The notes beneath the pieces are model-generated. The model was not told where the DNA came from and searched no databases. It saw only the letters and a program-made list of their open reading frames with translations. From positions 1 to 5,362 of the forward strand of contig JAHXIM010000222.1 of NCBI GenBank assembly GCA_025655635.1: a DNA stretch of 5,362 nucleotides, given 5' to 3'. This document shows, piece by piece, positions 5,273 to 5,362 of the stretch; the first letter of the stretch is position 1, and the number at the start of each line of letters is the position of its first letter. Made by a program: the position numbers and the translations under genes. The stretch comes from a gamma proteobacterium symbiont of Lucinoma myriamae. GTDB lineage: Bacteria > Pseudomonadota > Gammaproteobacteria > GRL18.

Positions 5273-5362
5273 TGCGTATTCCGGCGAACGTGAACACCTA
5301 TTCCGGCCCAATCTGAACACCTGTTCCGGTTCAATCTGAACACCAAAATATCTGACGCATCA
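5273..5362. mobile_element. End of an IS21-family-like insertion sequence (partial)
   Basis: ParA-like coding similarity stops near 5272, and three imperfect repeats of 22-23 bp follow. IS21-family elements typically end in TG...CA and carry several such repeats inside each terminus, and the motifs TTCCGGC and TGAACACC resemble ends I know from that family. TGCG at 5273 is the best guess for the outer edge. Only about 90 bp are in the window, with no transposase (IstA/IstB) codons to confirm the family, and it cannot be said which end this is. GC content here is visibly higher than in the preceding intergenic DNA. Confidence 0.65.
5277..5344. repeat. Three tandem imperfect 22-23 bp repeats
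   Basis: The units are 5277-5298, 5299-5321 and 5322-5344. Each follows the pattern T(A/G)TTCCGG, then 6 or 7 variable bases, then TGAACACC. Units 2 and 3 share CAATCTGAACACC, while unit 1 has GAACGTGAACACC and is one base shorter. They are most likely transposase-binding repeats at the end of an insertion sequence. Confidence 0.9.

Noticed and set aside
4984..5316. Stand-alone 110-codon gene starting at TTG 4984
   Set aside because: It is the downstream, frame-shifted part of the ParA-like gene, and its last codons read into the insertion sequence repeats; no ribosome binding site precedes the TTG.
5277..5344. Short repeats as a possible CRISPR array
   Set aside because: The three units are directly adjacent with no unique spacers and differ from each other, which fits insertion sequence termini.

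Overview
The window looks like chromosomal DNA of an AT-rich gammaproteobacterium. The dapA-bamC gene pair is the order seen in Escherichia coli and many relatives. DapA keeps E. coli residue numbering at every catalytic position, and RecQ has exactly the 609-residue length of E. coli RecQ. BamC is much more diverged from the enteric form, so the host is probably not an enterobacterium. No species can be named from the sequence alone.

Layout: (1) 1-39, the last codons of an unidentified + strand gene. (2) 40-331, an AT-rich intergenic region with an 18-bp perfect palindrome and the dapA ribosome binding site. (3) dapA (332-1207) and bamC (1271-2485), on the same strand 63 bp apart and probably co-transcribed. 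They encode lysine/diaminopimelate synthesis and an outer-membrane assembly lipoprotein. (4) 2486-2602, a gap with two hairpins, the second long and GC-rich. (5) recQ (2603-4432), an apparently intact DNA helicase with all motifs, the zinc site and the HRDC domain. (6) 4433-4880, non-coding or decayed DNA rich in A/T homopolymers. It holds the probable remains of a roughly 65-codon minus-strand gene and a cluster of short inverted repeats. (7) 4881-5272, a ParA/MinD-type ATPase gene that is clearly broken: its Walker A glycine is replaced, a one-base shift gives a stop after 20 codons, and the C-terminal third is missing. (8) about 5273-5362, the end of what looks like an IS21-family insertion sequence with three imperfect terminal repeats, cutting off the ParA gene.

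The left 4.4 kb is conserved housekeeping DNA. The right 0.9 kb is a decaying accessory segment. The most interesting signal is at the ParA frameshift: the extra base completes a perfect 14-bp inverted repeat centred on the Walker A codons, which fits a quasipalindrome-templated mutation. I see no convincing previously undescribed system, RNA gene or CRISPR array.
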